64,000 bases of DNA from contig CAJFCJ010000005.1 in the NCBI GenBank assembly GCA_904063045.1, positions 3,590,165-3,654,164 on the forward strand, given 5' to 3'. Of this stretch, positions 24,330-39,300 are shown piece after piece. How positions within the stretch are numbered: position 1 is the stretch's first letter; each line of letters starts with the position of its first letter. A model generated the notes under the pieces. It was not told where the DNA came from. It saw nothing but the letters and a program-made list of their open reading frames with translations, and ran no database searches. Made by a program: the position numbers and the translations under genes. Source of the DNA: Dimorphilus gyrociliatus (taxonomy: Eukaryota > Annelida > Polychaeta > Dinophilidae).

Positions 24330-27300
24330 TTACACCTGGGTTTGCTTTGCTGCTGGCAATAACGCTAGATCTGAACGACCTTCGTCGTCGTTATCTTCGT
24401 CAGATAATTGGCTTATACGCTGATCATTATCATTATTATCATCATCACTTACTGCTAAACCATCCGTTGAAACATAGTCGTCGTAGGTTAACGGAGCCAT
24501 CGGTTTTATAGGAAAACCATATTGGAGATCGTCCGAATTCAGCATATCGGTACGAACTTTTAAATCTAAGGTCATATTACGAAATTCATCATCTAAATCA
24601 TCGTCTGTGTCACCCAAAAGTGATTCATCGCAGGCAAAATGACCTTCGGCAAAGCCGCCATCCGTCGCGTAATCATCATCGGTTATCTTATGTTGAAGGA
24701 TTGATCCTTTAGGAGACGGCGGACACGAATCAGGAACAACGCTACCTGATATCTATAAAAGAGTTCAACACGTTATTAGAATATAACTAAATATAAGTAG
24801 CTCTCGTACCTGAGTAATTTGTGGTAAAGGATCCCTAGATCTCGCCCAATCAGAAGTATCCCACGCATAGGCTAAAATCAATTTAACAATTATTAAAATA
24901 TTTTAATATAGTTTAGCGATCATGTGAATGATATTAAAAAGATGCCAAAGATAAATATTTAAATATATGTGAATAAGGGAGAATAAAAGCAAAATATAAT
25001 GAATTTTTAATATTAAAATCGTCTAAACCTAGATAATAAGAAAAGCCAAACTGATGAGGATAAATAAACTAGTCTTACTTAAATAAACTGATATATATAT
25101 TAATATATATGTCAAAAAAGAAATAAATAAGTAGCTATTTAAATAAATCAGCCATGCCGAATTGTAAAAGAATAAGGATAAATGTAAATAAGAGTTAGTA
25201 TTTAAAAAACATTCATTAAAAAGGCCAGGGGGGAAAGGGAGGAAGGTAGGGAGGGAGGGAGGGGTGCGTGATAGTGTAGAATTTGCTCTCTTTATTTTGA
25301 TATTTGTAATAGCTGTTGTTCATTTTTTTTTGGCATGCCTTTCTTACAAACGTATTGTACCTTTATTAGTAGTTGGTACTTTGAAATAGTTTCCTGAAGG
25401 TGCATTGATAAAAAAAGAATTGTTTTGTATGATTAAATTCGTCGTTTATCGAATTGAATATACAAAAAAGAAAGAACTAAACAAACACAAAAAGTAGTTC
25501 CCTTTTGTTCAATTTGTTCTCTCTCTCTTTTTTTTTTAAACGTATTTTAAACTGTTTATAATTTATGAAAACAAAACAAAAAGATACAATAACAATTGGT
25601 TAATGACTTACTTGGTCCTTCAGATTGAACGTCGAATGAACTTTGTCCTCCTGACGATGATAATTCCTTGTTCTGAGCCTTCTTCATGTTCTCATCGTCG
25701 AATGAGATGTTCAAATTGTTCTTATCGACTATCGGATAAGTACCTTTCGCCTGTAATCCCCTGGGCCTCTTTGAGTTACGTTCCTCTATTGCATCGTTAG
25801 AATAATTATTCGCTCGTTCTACCACCCCTAAGGCGTTGGGTACTAGAGTTGAGCCAACGTCTGATGGAGTATAAGACGAAGGCCTTTGTGGAATAGGGGG
25901 AGGTTGGTGGCACACAGTTAATTCTAGGTGATCACATTTGGCAGGATCTAAATCTTCACCAACTTTATTATAAGTGCAACTGCCATTCATCAATTCTCGT
26001 CTTTCACGGGCTTTCGTTTTTCTCTTTTTAATTAGACAGACGAGAGATAAGGCAAAAAGTATGAGGATAATGATAATACCACAGGCAATCAAGACTTGCC
26101 AAATTCTAAATTCGCCCTTTGCCGATATAACATCTGAAATGACTTTTTCGCAAGCCCGCCCAGTGGTATTTGGGGGACATAAGCATTTATAATTACTCTC
26201 CTCCGGTATGGGTTTGCAAATGCCACCGTTAGAACAGTACGACGATTGACAAAGACTCGCTGAAGATATTCCGCAACCCGCTTGAACATTCGAGAACATT
26301 GCTATACTGGGATGTAGAGGTTGGGAATTCATTACAATATGTCGAAGGCAACCCTCAAAACCCGATTTTACTGTGCCTCGTCGTAATTGAGCGCCGAATA
26401 TAATTGTTTCGGCTTCGAGGTTTACGTCATTCCTTAATACCCCAGCTTTTCCTCTAGATTTATATTTGTTATCGATAATAATCTCGGCGGAACAATCTTG
26501 ATTTCTCCTTACAATAACACTATGCCACCATCCGTCACTAATAGGCTGCTGCTGTATTCTAATAATATTTCTACCGCTTCCACAATCCCAACGATATTGT
26601 ATACAACCATCGGATATTTCAATAATACTAGAATAAAGCTTTGTACCGGAAGTATGCATTATCGGTCCTTTTGTTGCCAGAGTTCGTAATTCTAAAGATA
26701 GAATCATTTCTTGTTCAATAGACTTAGCAACCTTCCATTCGACGTAACTGTTTCCGGTGAAAGATAAAACTTGTTCTGTAAGGAGAAAATAAAAGAGATT
26801 AAAGTTAAACTTTGCCCTGAGCAATAATAGTTAAATTTTTAAATAGAAGGAATAACGAACCTTCATCTTGATCTTTAACACCCTGACAATTAAATCCTTG
26901 CGGGCACACACAAGAATATTCTCCATCAATTTTTTTACATTCTTCCGGTGCTCTGCATTTTATACACTCTCTTGCGTCCTCTTTACAAGATGGTCCACGA
27001 AAACCGATTGGACAATCGCATTTCGATACCATCTTTAAGCCTGGTGAAACGAAACTTTCTTGTTCTGTTATATACCGATTCAATTGAGGTGCAATTTCAA
27101 CTTCAGTTAGGCATTTATAAGGTTCGCATTTGGCTTTTTTGCATTCGTCTATCTTAATATTAACGATCCTTAAATTTCTGGAATCTCTTTCAATTTGAGC
27201 TTTAAAATTTAATAGATTCTCTCTAAGAATAACATTATTAACGTATCTTTCATCAGGCCTTATTGAATTTTTATCCGAGTGTTTAACAGCCAAAAACAAT

Positions 27301-30300
27301 AGCAAATCCGTGGGAACTGATCTTCTTTTTCTCTTTTCAATCACTTCCTCATCAAGAATAACATGATGAGCTTCCTCCATTCCCAATAATAATAATTGTT
27401 TATTAGATTCCGGTGGAGCAACAATACTGCTGACAACTTTCATAAAAGTTTCCTTATATTTGGCGTGGAGGAAATCGCTTGGAAGCATATCGCTTATATG
27501 TACAATAACAGAATTTTTAACGGCTTTTCTGGATATTTTCTTTACATTTATATAAACCATTGAATAGCTGACGTGTTTTGTGTCAGCAACACTTGTGTTT
27601 ACGGCGTATTCTCCCGGATCTAAAGGTTTCAAGGAGTGTAGAGTTCCGTCCTCAATGTCAACTTTAAAATACTTATTGTACGAATGAATAGAGAATCTCA
27701 GCATATTAGCGTCATATGGATCTTTATCATAAGCTCTTAATCGTCCCACTGGGCCAGGTTGAGCAGTCTCTCCAGATATTCTTAAAGTAGCGTTGAAGCC
27801 ATACAATTTTGGAGGATTTCGCCCTTCTTTTACAACCTTAACATTGACTATAGCCGTTGAATGTAAATTCCCTTGATCAAACGCTTTCACCTTAAAGGAA
27901 AATTGTTCATGAGGACGAAAGATGTCGGTAGTTGTTATCCAGCCAGTTTTAGAATCTACACGAAACTTTTTCTCACCACCATATAAAAGGCTGTAACGGA
28001 AGGGGCCAGCATGTCCTTCTCCATCGGGATCAGTTGCCGATACTTTAACAATACTATAGCCAACTTCGCTGCTTTCCTATTGAATGAAACGAGTGGATTA
28101 AGCTCTATTCATCTTATAAAAACAACAAGCACTTAATTAAAGAAATAACTTAAAAAAGGACCAAAATAATTAATTAAATAATAATAATAAACATGCTAGA
28201 AATACACGGATGTGGATTGTTTGGTGTTTTACCCTAAAAAAAAATAATTAAAGGATTAAGGTGCGACGTTAAACTCACAATAGACGGTAATCCGCCTTCA
28301 TTAACCTTATTGTAGCACGTTTCAATGGTTAGTAAAGGATATTCGATTAGTTTATTAATGTTATTTCGTAACAGGAAAAGTTTAACTTGAGAAAGCTGAT
28401 AAGAATCTTACCTGGACAACAGTTTCATATATACTCTTTGTAAATGTAGGGGTGTTATCATTTATATCATCGACAACTATTTGAACGGAAATTGTAGAAG
28501 ATAAACGAGGTTTCCCAAAGTCTTTCGCTTCAACTTTCAGATCGTATTGCGTGACCTTTTCTCTATCGATAACCTCGACTGCTTTCAATTCGCCAGACCG
28601 TTCGTCGATGATAAAATGGTGTTCAGGTTGACACTCTTTCAATGAATATTCAATTCTTCCATTATCCCCGCTGTCAATGTCCTTGGCACTTACTCTAAGT
28701 ATAGTCTTTCCCCTCGCCTCTTCCTCACGTACGTGCTTCTGAAATAGAAAATTAAATTCGTTCATTCAATCGTTATTGATGACTTGGCAAATTGAAAGCC
28801 TTACGATTATCGGAATATTAGTCCCAAAATATGGAGCATTATCGTTCTTATCAGTAACAATTATCTTTAGTTGAGTATTTGAACTTAAGGGCGGTACCCC
28901 AGAATCGACAGCCTGAATTAGTAAAGAGTATTCCTTCTGCTTCTCGTAATCTAATTCCTTAGATAATAAGATTGTACCCTCTTTGCGATCGATAGTAAAA
29001 ACTCCATCAGTATTTCCTCTGATAATTTCATAAGATAATTGAGCGTTAATTCCAACATCCAAACTAGTGGCTTGGATTTTAAGAACATTAGATTTTATTG
29101 GAAGATCTTCAGCCAATTCAATAGAGTATAGCTCTCTTTCCCATATCGGAGGATTATCGTTAACATCTAAAACGACCACGTTAACCGTTGCGTAGTTGGA
29201 ATGGGAATCAACCTAAATAATCAGATATGTTCAGATAAAAAAAAAAAGAAAACCATTGGATAAATTGAATTTGTTATTTCGCTTACATCGTCATTCGCTA
29301 CAACTTGAAATGTATATTTAGCTTTCTTTTCTCTATCAAGACTTTCTAATAGAGTTATTATACCCTTTTCTCTATCAATTGCAAATTTGTTACTCGAATC
29401 AGAAATTTGATAAGTTATCAGCTGGTTTGCATCTGCAAAAGAATTTATCGTTTAAATAATTTATTTCCGAAGAAAATAACCTAAATTAAGAAAGAAAAAT
29501 ACCTAAATCTGGGTCAAATGCCCATACTCGTCCTACTACTCCATTATTAATTCCTTCTCGAATTTGAAAGTTATAAGTATCTCTTTCGAATTTTGGAGGA
29601 TTATCATTGACATTCTTTATTTCGATTAATAATCGAGTTTCACAATATCTTCCACCAAAATCTTTAGCTTTGGCTGTTAAATTATAGTAAGGATGTACTT
29701 CATAATCGAGTTTAGCTTTGGTCACTATTTGTCCGTTCTTTGCTCCGATAGAAAAGTCATAATGTCTTTCGCCCGAAAGCGAATAAGATATTTGTCCATT
29801 CTTCTCTATGTCAGGATCGTGCGCTTTTATCGTATATACCATTGTATCAATATTTACATCTTCGTGAATTGCAGCATGAGCTTGTTTCTATAATACGTAA
29901 ACGAAAACATATTAGTTATGTTTATATAGCGTTTTTAAATTTGAAAACTCACCTCTTCGCATCTTGGATCATTGTCGTTAATGTCATTGACTTTAATTTT
30001 AACAGTTGCGGTCGTAGTGTACAAAGAGTCCGTGGCTAGAATTTCTAATGTGTACTCTGATGTTCTTTCACGATCTAATTCCTTGTTTATAGTTAACTTT
30101 CCACTTCTATCAAGTTTAAATTTAGACTCTTCATTACCCGAAAGAATGTAATGAGATACGCTTCCATCTTCATCTGTTTTTAGAAAATGGAAAACATCAT
30201 TCGAATTTCGCTCATATAAATGTTTATTTAAGAAGGGAGAAAAAGACGTTTTTCTACCTTTTCTACATACCTAAATCTACTGCTTGAAGTATTAACACTT

Positions 30301-33300
30301 CTTGTCCAATAGCTGCATCTTCATATATACTATGTTTGTATAGATCATTTTCAAACTTTGGCCGTTCATCATTAAGGTTGTTAACCTTAATTGTAACTGT
30401 CATTGTTGATGCCAGAGGAGGACTTCCCAAATCGGAAGCAACCACTGCCAATTTGTACTCTGTTACCTTTTCGTAGTCTAACACCGCTGCCGTATGTATT
30501 TGACCAGAAGTTCCATCTATAGAAAATTCATTCGGAAAGTTGGCTAAAGTATAAACTATAGTTCCGTTCGGTCCATAATCTGGGTCAAAAGCAGAAAGCC
30601 GTGACACCGGTGTTCCAATATTTTCATTTTCATTCACTACCACTTCATTAACTAAGGGTTCGAATTCCGGTGAATTATCGTTCATGTCGAGCAAATTAAT
30701 GAAAATTGAACAATGCTCCACAATGGGTGGAGTAGCACCGGTTTCACCGCGAATTGTTATTTCGTATTGCTCTACTTCTTCTCTATCGACTCTTTTAAAA
30801 ACTGTTAATTTACCATGGTCGTTGATAGCGAATTGGTCGGCTCCGGTTCTCTTTGAATTTCCCGGCACTATTGATAATTTATTACCACTATTGATCGTTC
30901 GAATTTCAGTGACAAAGCTGCCGATGTTGGAATCTTCTCTTATTGACAACGTTTTATCACAAATTCCTAGATCGAATCCCGGTACTGTTTCAGTAATACC
31001 TCTGACATATATTTCAACGGGAACTTGATTCTTTAAATCCGAGTGTAGACTGTGCTCGACAACAGCAAAGAATTGAAAGAGTTTTGTAGCTATATTTTTT
31101 TTGGGATAAAAGAAAAATATTTCTTAAAAGAGTTCTAAAGGAATTATGATTAGATGGAAAACATCAATAGCATGATGTATTATTCTACTCACCGTGACTA
31201 GAATCTAGATCAACAGTCAATGATATCAGACCAGTCGAGTCTATGGCAAAGAGATTATGTATTATCTTATTTTCGCTTAGAAGCGAGTATTTGACAGGAA
31301 AATCTTGCTCAATTCTCAATTGAACGACGTGAGTTCCGAGCAGGTTGCCTACAATAAGGTTAGCTCGATATTCTTTCATGATGAATGAAGGGGTTAAATC
31401 TTCCCGACCAATTACGTTTATTCTAACGAGACATTTGCTTTCTCTACCTCCTCCGTCCGTGGCCTTTACGGACAATTCAATGGGACTTATGGAGGGGTCG
31501 AGCTCTCCCAAAACGCTTAATTTACCAGTTCTCTTTCTTATATTGAACGATTTACAATAGTCCTCACACTCCAAAGTATATTTTACTTTGCCCATTTTCC
31601 CATCGTCCGCATCATTAGCCTGAATACTAACATTCAAAATTCTCACGTCTCTTCCCTCACTATTCTCGAGTGAAGTTTCGTAAACATTCTTTGTGAATAT
31701 TGGTAAATATCTGTTCCGCTTATTGACCTTAATGTTAAGTACGGCAAACTCAGTGAAAATACCATCCGTAACCGTCACATTTAACACGTATAAACTATTT
31801 TTAATTTGTTTCCTACTGACTGCATCAGCCATTGTAATTATACCAGTTTTGGAATCAATTCGAAATAGATTTTCTTGATTGCCGTTGATGAACGAATAGC
31901 GCAGTTTTCCCAAGTCGCTAATGTCGTTATCGGTTGCATAGATGACAGAGACGAAAGTCTTTGGACTAATATCATCATATATTTCCACCTTTAAACTATC
32001 CGATTGTATAGTTGGGCTGTTGTCATTGACATCTTCAATTTGAATAATAATATCAGCTTCAGAATAGAGAGACGGAACTCCAGAATCTGAGACTCTTACT
32101 GTAGCCTGTATTCGGCTAATTGATTCTCTATCGACGCTCTCGATTAAATAAATCGCCCCAGTTTCAACATCAATTCGCAAGTATTCATTTTCTTCGGGAA
32201 CGAAATAGTACTTCAGCTTGGCATTTTGTTTGGAATCTTTATCAGTGGCAGATATGTTAAGTAAGAGCGAATTGATGCTCGTTCTTTCCGATATAGAAGT
32301 TTGATATTCAGATAAGCTTAGCACAGGAGCGTTATCATTTGCATCCTATTAAAGAGAAGAAAAGTATTATATCGTGACATAATAAATATTTTTGTTTATG
32401 TTTTTGACTTACTTCAACAAATATTTGAAGTGAAGCTTCATGGTATGACTTGGTCGGAATTTCAGTAACTCTTATTATTAATTTATAAAATCTATAATTC
32501 TCGTTGTCGTAGTCCAAAGGTCGTTTTACTTTAATAGAACCTATAAAAGTGACAGAAAATCGATATTTTAAACCTCAATATTTTATATAAATAATAATAA
32601 TATAAGACTTTATGTGAATTTAATTATTAGGAGATTAAGTAAATGAAAAAAATTGTCTTTTTTTATCCATAAAATATTGTCATATTTGCGTGCATATACA
32701 ACTTTTAAAGAGAAGTTAAGCAAAGCAAAATAATAGCAGAAAATAACAACTTAACGCGGGTAAATAATCACAACTTCATTAAATATAAAAGGAAGGCATT
32801 ATATTTTATACTGTATATTTTAATATATATACAGACTTTGATTGTTATAAATAAATGGAAGGAAGTGAAGGAATAGGAATAATTATCATGTTAATGGGGA
32901 ATTAATTAAGCAGTTAATTATCTGATGAGTATAATTTATTTGTTATACTTACAGATTTTCGAATGTTCATTATCTAATCACACCATATCACAATTATAAA
33001 TAATAACTTATTTTTTGCACTATTATTGCTTTCTTTTAATTACTAATATTATGCTTTTCCTTATTATTATTCATAATTATTTTTAATAACTAGAAACAGT
33101 AACTAAATCTAAATTAAAATAATCTGTTAATTCTCTACTATTCGTATAGTTTTTCTATGTGTTTCTCTCTTTTTTTTCTGTCTCTCTCTCTCTCTCTTTT
33201 TCGTCAAAATATTAAAATACAATCAATCGTTCTAAATCAATAAATATAAAAAAAATAAAATAGAATCTACTAAATAAACTAGGAAATGAGAGTACAAAAT

Positions 33301-36300
33301 ATATATAAAAAAAAATACAATCAGAAAGAGAGAAAGCATACCAAAATCTAAAAATATATAAATTAGTTTTATAGATAGAGGAAACGTGACTCACCAATGT
33401 TGTAATCAACTTCGAATTCATCGAATTCGTCACCATGTACAATCGAATAGGATAAAATGTTTCCCGTCTTGCTTTCAGCTTCTACTGTTGTTACGACTGA
33501 TCCAATTTCCGCGTCCTCACTAATTTTACCAACGTAATGCGTTTGTTTAAACGACGGTGAAACGTCGTTAATTACTTTCATTACTAATGTCGCTTCCGAT
33601 TGTAAATATTTGGTAGCTGCAAACATAATTAAGATGTTTACTTATTGACTATCTCCGTTGAAGTAGTTATTGATGAGCTCAGTCTAACATTTAAATTGAT
33701 CGGTTCTTACCTGAGTCTCTAGCCCTTACAGTCATACGGAATTCTCGCCCAACGTCGTTTTCGCTTAACTTCTGACTTAGTTTGACCTTTCCCGATTTTG
33801 AACTAATACTAAAGTAATCCCTTTCTCCCGAATATTCAAAATCGAGATCATATTTAATGACACCATTGACACCGATGTCCTTATCGACCGCTGACACCTG
33901 TTATTGTTTAATCAACGCATAATTAAGGGATATAGTTACTCAATTTAAACAATACCTGGAAGCACTTTCTTCCGACTCCTAGGTTGTAGTTTACAAAACC
34001 TATGTAAGGTTGTCTAACAAAAAGTGGTGAATGGTCGTTTATATCCTCAATAGTAACATTTACGAAAACTAGAGCAGAATTTTCCGATTTGGTCAAGTCG
34101 TGCGCTTCTATAGCTAAAAAGTAATGAGATTGTTCTTCTCTGTCAAACGGAAGACCATTGGTAACTACCATGCCAGAATATGGTCTGACAGAAAAGAGAT
34201 TCTTGTAATTAATCAGTCTGAAACGAAGGGGAATATCCGATTGATGGTTTGCCGGAAAAATTGTTGCTAATTCAACGGCTTGCCGCGATTCCTCAACAAC
34301 CTTCGCCTCATAATTCTGGAACATTAGAGTTGAGCTTTTAGATTGTTTCAAGTGCACTTTTACTGTCGACCAGTCAGTGAAAATCTGGTCTGACACAACA
34401 GGGGTAAGTATAACTTTATCTGGTTGGCTTAGGTGTTTAACGATTGTAATCTCGCCAGTTATTGGGTTAATTTCAAAGCCGTCTACCTTATTCTTTAATG
34501 AAAAGGTTAGCTTGGATGTTTCATCTTCATCTGTCGCACTAACAGTAATTACGTGAACTCCCGGGTAGGTTGGAAGAAGTATAGTGGTTTCGTATCTGTT
34601 GTTTTCAAACTGTGGATGAGTATCTTCTACGTCTTCTATGTCAATTATTATTGTGGCATCTTCGTGTGCAAGTAATTTTCTGGTTGGGCTTTTATCGTTT
34701 ACTCGTGCGGTAAAGGTGAATCTACTTTGTTTTTCACGGTCTATTAACCCATTAACTAAAACTGCCCCAGTCACTTCATTTATAGTAAAGTTTTGCTTAA
34801 CATGCGACTCTATTAAGCTATATTCTACTTGACCATTCAACCCACTGTCTTTATCAAAAGCTTTTAGTGTCAGTAGACTTCCATCTTCCGCTATAATAGC
34901 GGTTCCGACACGAGAATTTTCCCTAACTCTACCCTTCCATAGTAATTGAGACCAAACGGGACGATTATCATTTACGTCAATCACTCGGACAGTCACGAAC
35001 ACGTTTACACCCTTCAATGCCAAATTCATAACCCGAATTGTCAGATTATGCAACCGCTCTGCCTCGTAATCAAGGGGCTCTGTCGTTAAAATTGTTCCGG
35101 TTGTTGGATCGATGACAAATCTTCCTAAGGCATTTCCAGCTAAAATCTCGTATGATACTGATACCCTATTCAATAATTGAAGAGTAATAATCGGATAATC
35201 TGCTTCTCTATTCTCTTCAATATCAGCGTAAAAATTTCTCTGAGAAAATTTAGGCAATTCATATTCAGAAGAAGAAAGGCTTATTGCAACATTTGCTCTA
35301 TCAAAATGCTTCTTATCTGAAGCCTGGACAGACAGGTGGAACGTTTTTCGTTTAATATTAGCCAGATTTGTGTTTGCGAATATGCTACCATCGGACTCAT
35401 CAATTCTCCAACAATTTCCAGTATTACCTGCAATAGATGGCGTTACTTGTAAATTCAATAGAGTGATAAAGAAAAGTAAACGGAAAGGAAAAATGCTCTA
35501 AGGTTAATCCAAATTCCAGACGAACGCTTCAACAAAGAGACTTAAGACTCTATTCATTCTCAACTCGTTGAATATATTACAGACAAGAAGAAAAAAACCT
35601 GCGGCCAATTCAAACAACCTCCAAAAATTGCCGATTACGGTAAACAGAATTCTTCAAGTGTGCGTATTATTGACCGTGCAGCTATTGTCCAGTAAAAGGA
35701 ACGCGTGCCCTATTTAAATTTTGCATTGTTTGGGTAGCTGAGGGACAGCTAGGTGGAAAGGAAGGGAGGCGACGAGGGAGATTTTCAAATGGAAAACACA
35801 AAATCATAAAGGAGGCTTATGTCTACTAAGTGCCTCAGCTAAAAAGAGTGTAGTTCGTGTCATAGTTGAATTTTATCAGATAAACCTTAAAAATTCATAT
35901 AAAAGAGAGTACGAGTACGATAGGCAGACGATCGGTGGGTAAAATAGATTAAGATTCTGCAGGTGTTGTAAAGTTCAATCTATTTTTCTCCCCACCCTTT
36001 TCCCCTTTCAGCCTCATTGTATAAATAAAGGAGCATTTTTCTGAAGAACGTAATTACAGGTGGGAGCGTCATATTCCCCGTACAACATTTTAATAGTACT
36101 TATTGGAGCGTTCACCCGAAAAACGAGTTGTGTCGGTAAATCCAACGCAAATACGAGCAACATAAGAACCGAGATAAAAGTCATAAATCATATCTGAGAA
36201 CTGACCGCCAGATTCCAACAAAAAGCAATCTGTGAGCAAACAAGACGAAACTCGAAGCTCTTGCCAGAAATTGACATCATATGTATAGGGAAACACCTGC

Positions 36301-39300
36301 TTTACTATATTATAATTCACTTATAGTAGATCGTTATAATTAGCTACGTTTTCCATCGACTACTAATTACCCGATTTATATACAAATCCGGCAACATTCA
36401 AAAGAAAAAATTATAGCTAAATAATTACCGCCAACAATCGAATATCTCACTTGTCCCGCCTCTCCTTTATCGGGGTCTCTAGCAGTTACCTATCAGAATA
36501 AAAACGTCAACAATGAAGATTTAGGGGCCTTCGAATAATTGTCCTTACCTGTAGTACTTTAGATCCGAAACTTGTTGACGGTGAAATATTAATCGAATAT
36601 TTACTACCAATAAATTTCGGTTTGTGGTCATTTTCATTTTTCACTTTTATTAAAATCCGACTAAGAACTTCGTGTTTACCGTCGGAGACACTTATAACAA
36701 GTTCATGTTCAGTTTGTACTTCGTGATCCAAGCGCTTTTTGAGCCTTAGTACTCCTGTTTAATAAATAATTAAAAGCTGATTAATATATTTCATTGGTAC
36801 AATCGTTTAATCTTTCCTTTTTGATACATACAACGAAAAGAGTATTATAGGAAAAGGATAATTTGTGGGAAAAAAAAAACATATAGTGCGTGTTTATTAC
36901 CGTAATATTAAGCGAGTATTATGTGTAAAAGACATACTGTATCGTATGTAGTTTTTATAGATATACACAACTATATATAAATATATTGTAGGTATATTTT
37001 ATATATACAGCACAATATATTAAAATATCTTTACATATGTATATCTATATAGGTTTTATCATTTTTATGTAACACATATAATACAGTAATAAAATATCAA
37101 TGAATAAACTTGGAGAAAGAAAATAATTAACGTTATAAAAAGCTATACAATAAGGATACCTTTACACTTATGAACGCCATCTGCAATGGTATAAGGAAAA
37201 AAAGGAGATTACTTCATGTTTGTCTACTATCTGCGAGTTAATAACTATTGTTTATTTAATCGATGTGGTTTTAATCGATTATTTTCTTATAGACGGTATA
37301 TATACAAGTATATTTGTATCGTATATTTATATACACATACTCAGGTCCATACATTTTTACTTTTATATATCTGTCTCTGCTATCTGTATAAATACTCGAA
37401 AATATATAAGTATAAATATATTTTTTAGAATGAAACCTATACTCTATTTTTAGTTATTGAGTATACTAGAACATGTGCGCGCGTATTTTTATTACACCCG
37501 TTTGTTTGTCGTAAATCCAGCTAGATAATAGCACAGGGGCGGCAACTTGTGCTATTGACTTAATTGTTTTTAGCGAAACTGAGAATTCGAACTAACCTGT
37601 CCTCGAATCAATCCCAAATGTACTTAAACTAGAAGTCGTAGAGGCGAACTTTATGATAAAGTCTAGTTGATCTCCATCCGGATCGGAAGCCGATAATTCG
37701 TACAATTCTTCATCGATCTTCGCGTATTCGCTTGCAAACACTTCGTGAACTTTATACGATTCGATGATAGGATATTCGTCGTTGACATTCTCCACCTCGA
37801 CCTTGAACTGTATAAACGATTTAAAACAATATGTAAATATGAGGATAAACGAATAAAAAAATAAACAAATAAATAATTTGAGTGTTTTGTAAAGTGAATA
37901 GTCATGTCTTGATTGGATTAAAAACTCTCTAAAAGATCGAACGGCTCCTTTCAGCTAATAAGACTTGTACGCTTGGCGACAAGATCAATTTACGCACGTT
38001 TTATCACTCATTGGCTTTTTTCTAGCAAAGGAAACTCACCCAGGCAACTACTTTCTTGTGAGCATCAGTGACCAATACAGTAACATTATATACTTTCTTC
38101 TTTTCATAATCCAGCTTAGTAGAAAGCTGAACAATGGGAGCTTCGCTATCCGTTATCACAAAATCATTATTATCCTCATTAGATGCTATATGAATAGGTG
38201 AAAGGAAAAGAACAAACGTTAAAAAGAGGTTAGAATAATGCAAAAGAAATGCCGGATAACGTACAATCTAAAAAGTATCTGACGCACTCCACGTTAGACG
38301 GTTCAATGGATATTTTTATAACTTCCTCTTTCACATCAGTATCTTCAGATACTCGAAACGTATGCCCAGAATTTTTAATAACGAAGTCTTTTTTCTCAGC
38401 ACACTCGATGACATTTAAATGAATCTTGGATTCACTGATCAACTTTCCATTTGAAGCAATTGCAAAGAAATTGGTTGAGAGCCGTAATAGAGTCTTCCTA
38501 GCATAAATCCAACCGTATTCCGAGTCAACGTATATGATGTTCTTTAATTGACTTGAGACGTTTCGCAAAGAGTAAATGATACGACCATTATTTCCGGAGT
38601 CCGGGTCAAAGGCAGTAGCTTTATAGAATGCTTTTTCAAGCGGTAAACCTTCTTGAGGTAAATGTAAGGCAATCGTATCGGAAAAAAATTGAGGAGAATT
38701 ATCATTTTCATCGGTAATTTCTACCTCGACAATTGTTATCGAGTACAGTTCAGGAGTTCCATTGTCGCTTATCTTCACCTGTACGAATAAGAATGCAACA
38801 ACAATTATATGTGCGCATATACTAAATAGCATTTCAAAGATAAATTTTCAAGCCCTAGTAATCTTTTCCGGCACCTAGATTTTTCTATCAACGGTTAAAA
38901 GAGGCGTAGGAGTCTTTTATATATATGAAAGCCTAATATAGAAAAATCAGTGCAAAAGAAACTTGGGGAAAAAGAGAAGCTTTAGGCTACATAGAGACTG
39001 TTAGCTTAGAAAAGTGAAACGTTGCAGTTCCCCTATGTCGCAGTTAAATTAGTGATGTGAGGATGACGATTAGAAAATGAGAAAAAAAAGAAAGCAAGGG
39101 GAGATGTAGATAGTGTCTGCCTAACGGCAACGAAATTTATTTCCGTCTAACTTCGTGGGGAGCAACCTTGAATTCTGTAGAGATTTTTATGGGTGACACG
39201 CTAGAGTAAGTGGGATGGAACCGTCCTACAGGAGCACCTGACCTTAGTTAGATATCTCCCAGCTGGGGGGGAAATTAGGTAAATGAAGCTGCAACTGTCA

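Noticed and set aside
26776-26824. In-frame ATG with hydrophobic residues before the laminin-G exon of FAT (MLRAKFNFNLFYFLL)
   Set aside because: The hydrophobic run is the translated pyrimidine tract before the acceptor, and the adjacent intron is under 90 bases, leaving no room for a promoter.
28256-28386. Extra FAT exon in the intron between 28412 and 28076
   Set aside because: It would need a 26-base intron, and it breaks the cadherin repeat; direct joining of the flanking exons gives a normal repeat (YETVVQ then ESSEVGYSIVKV).
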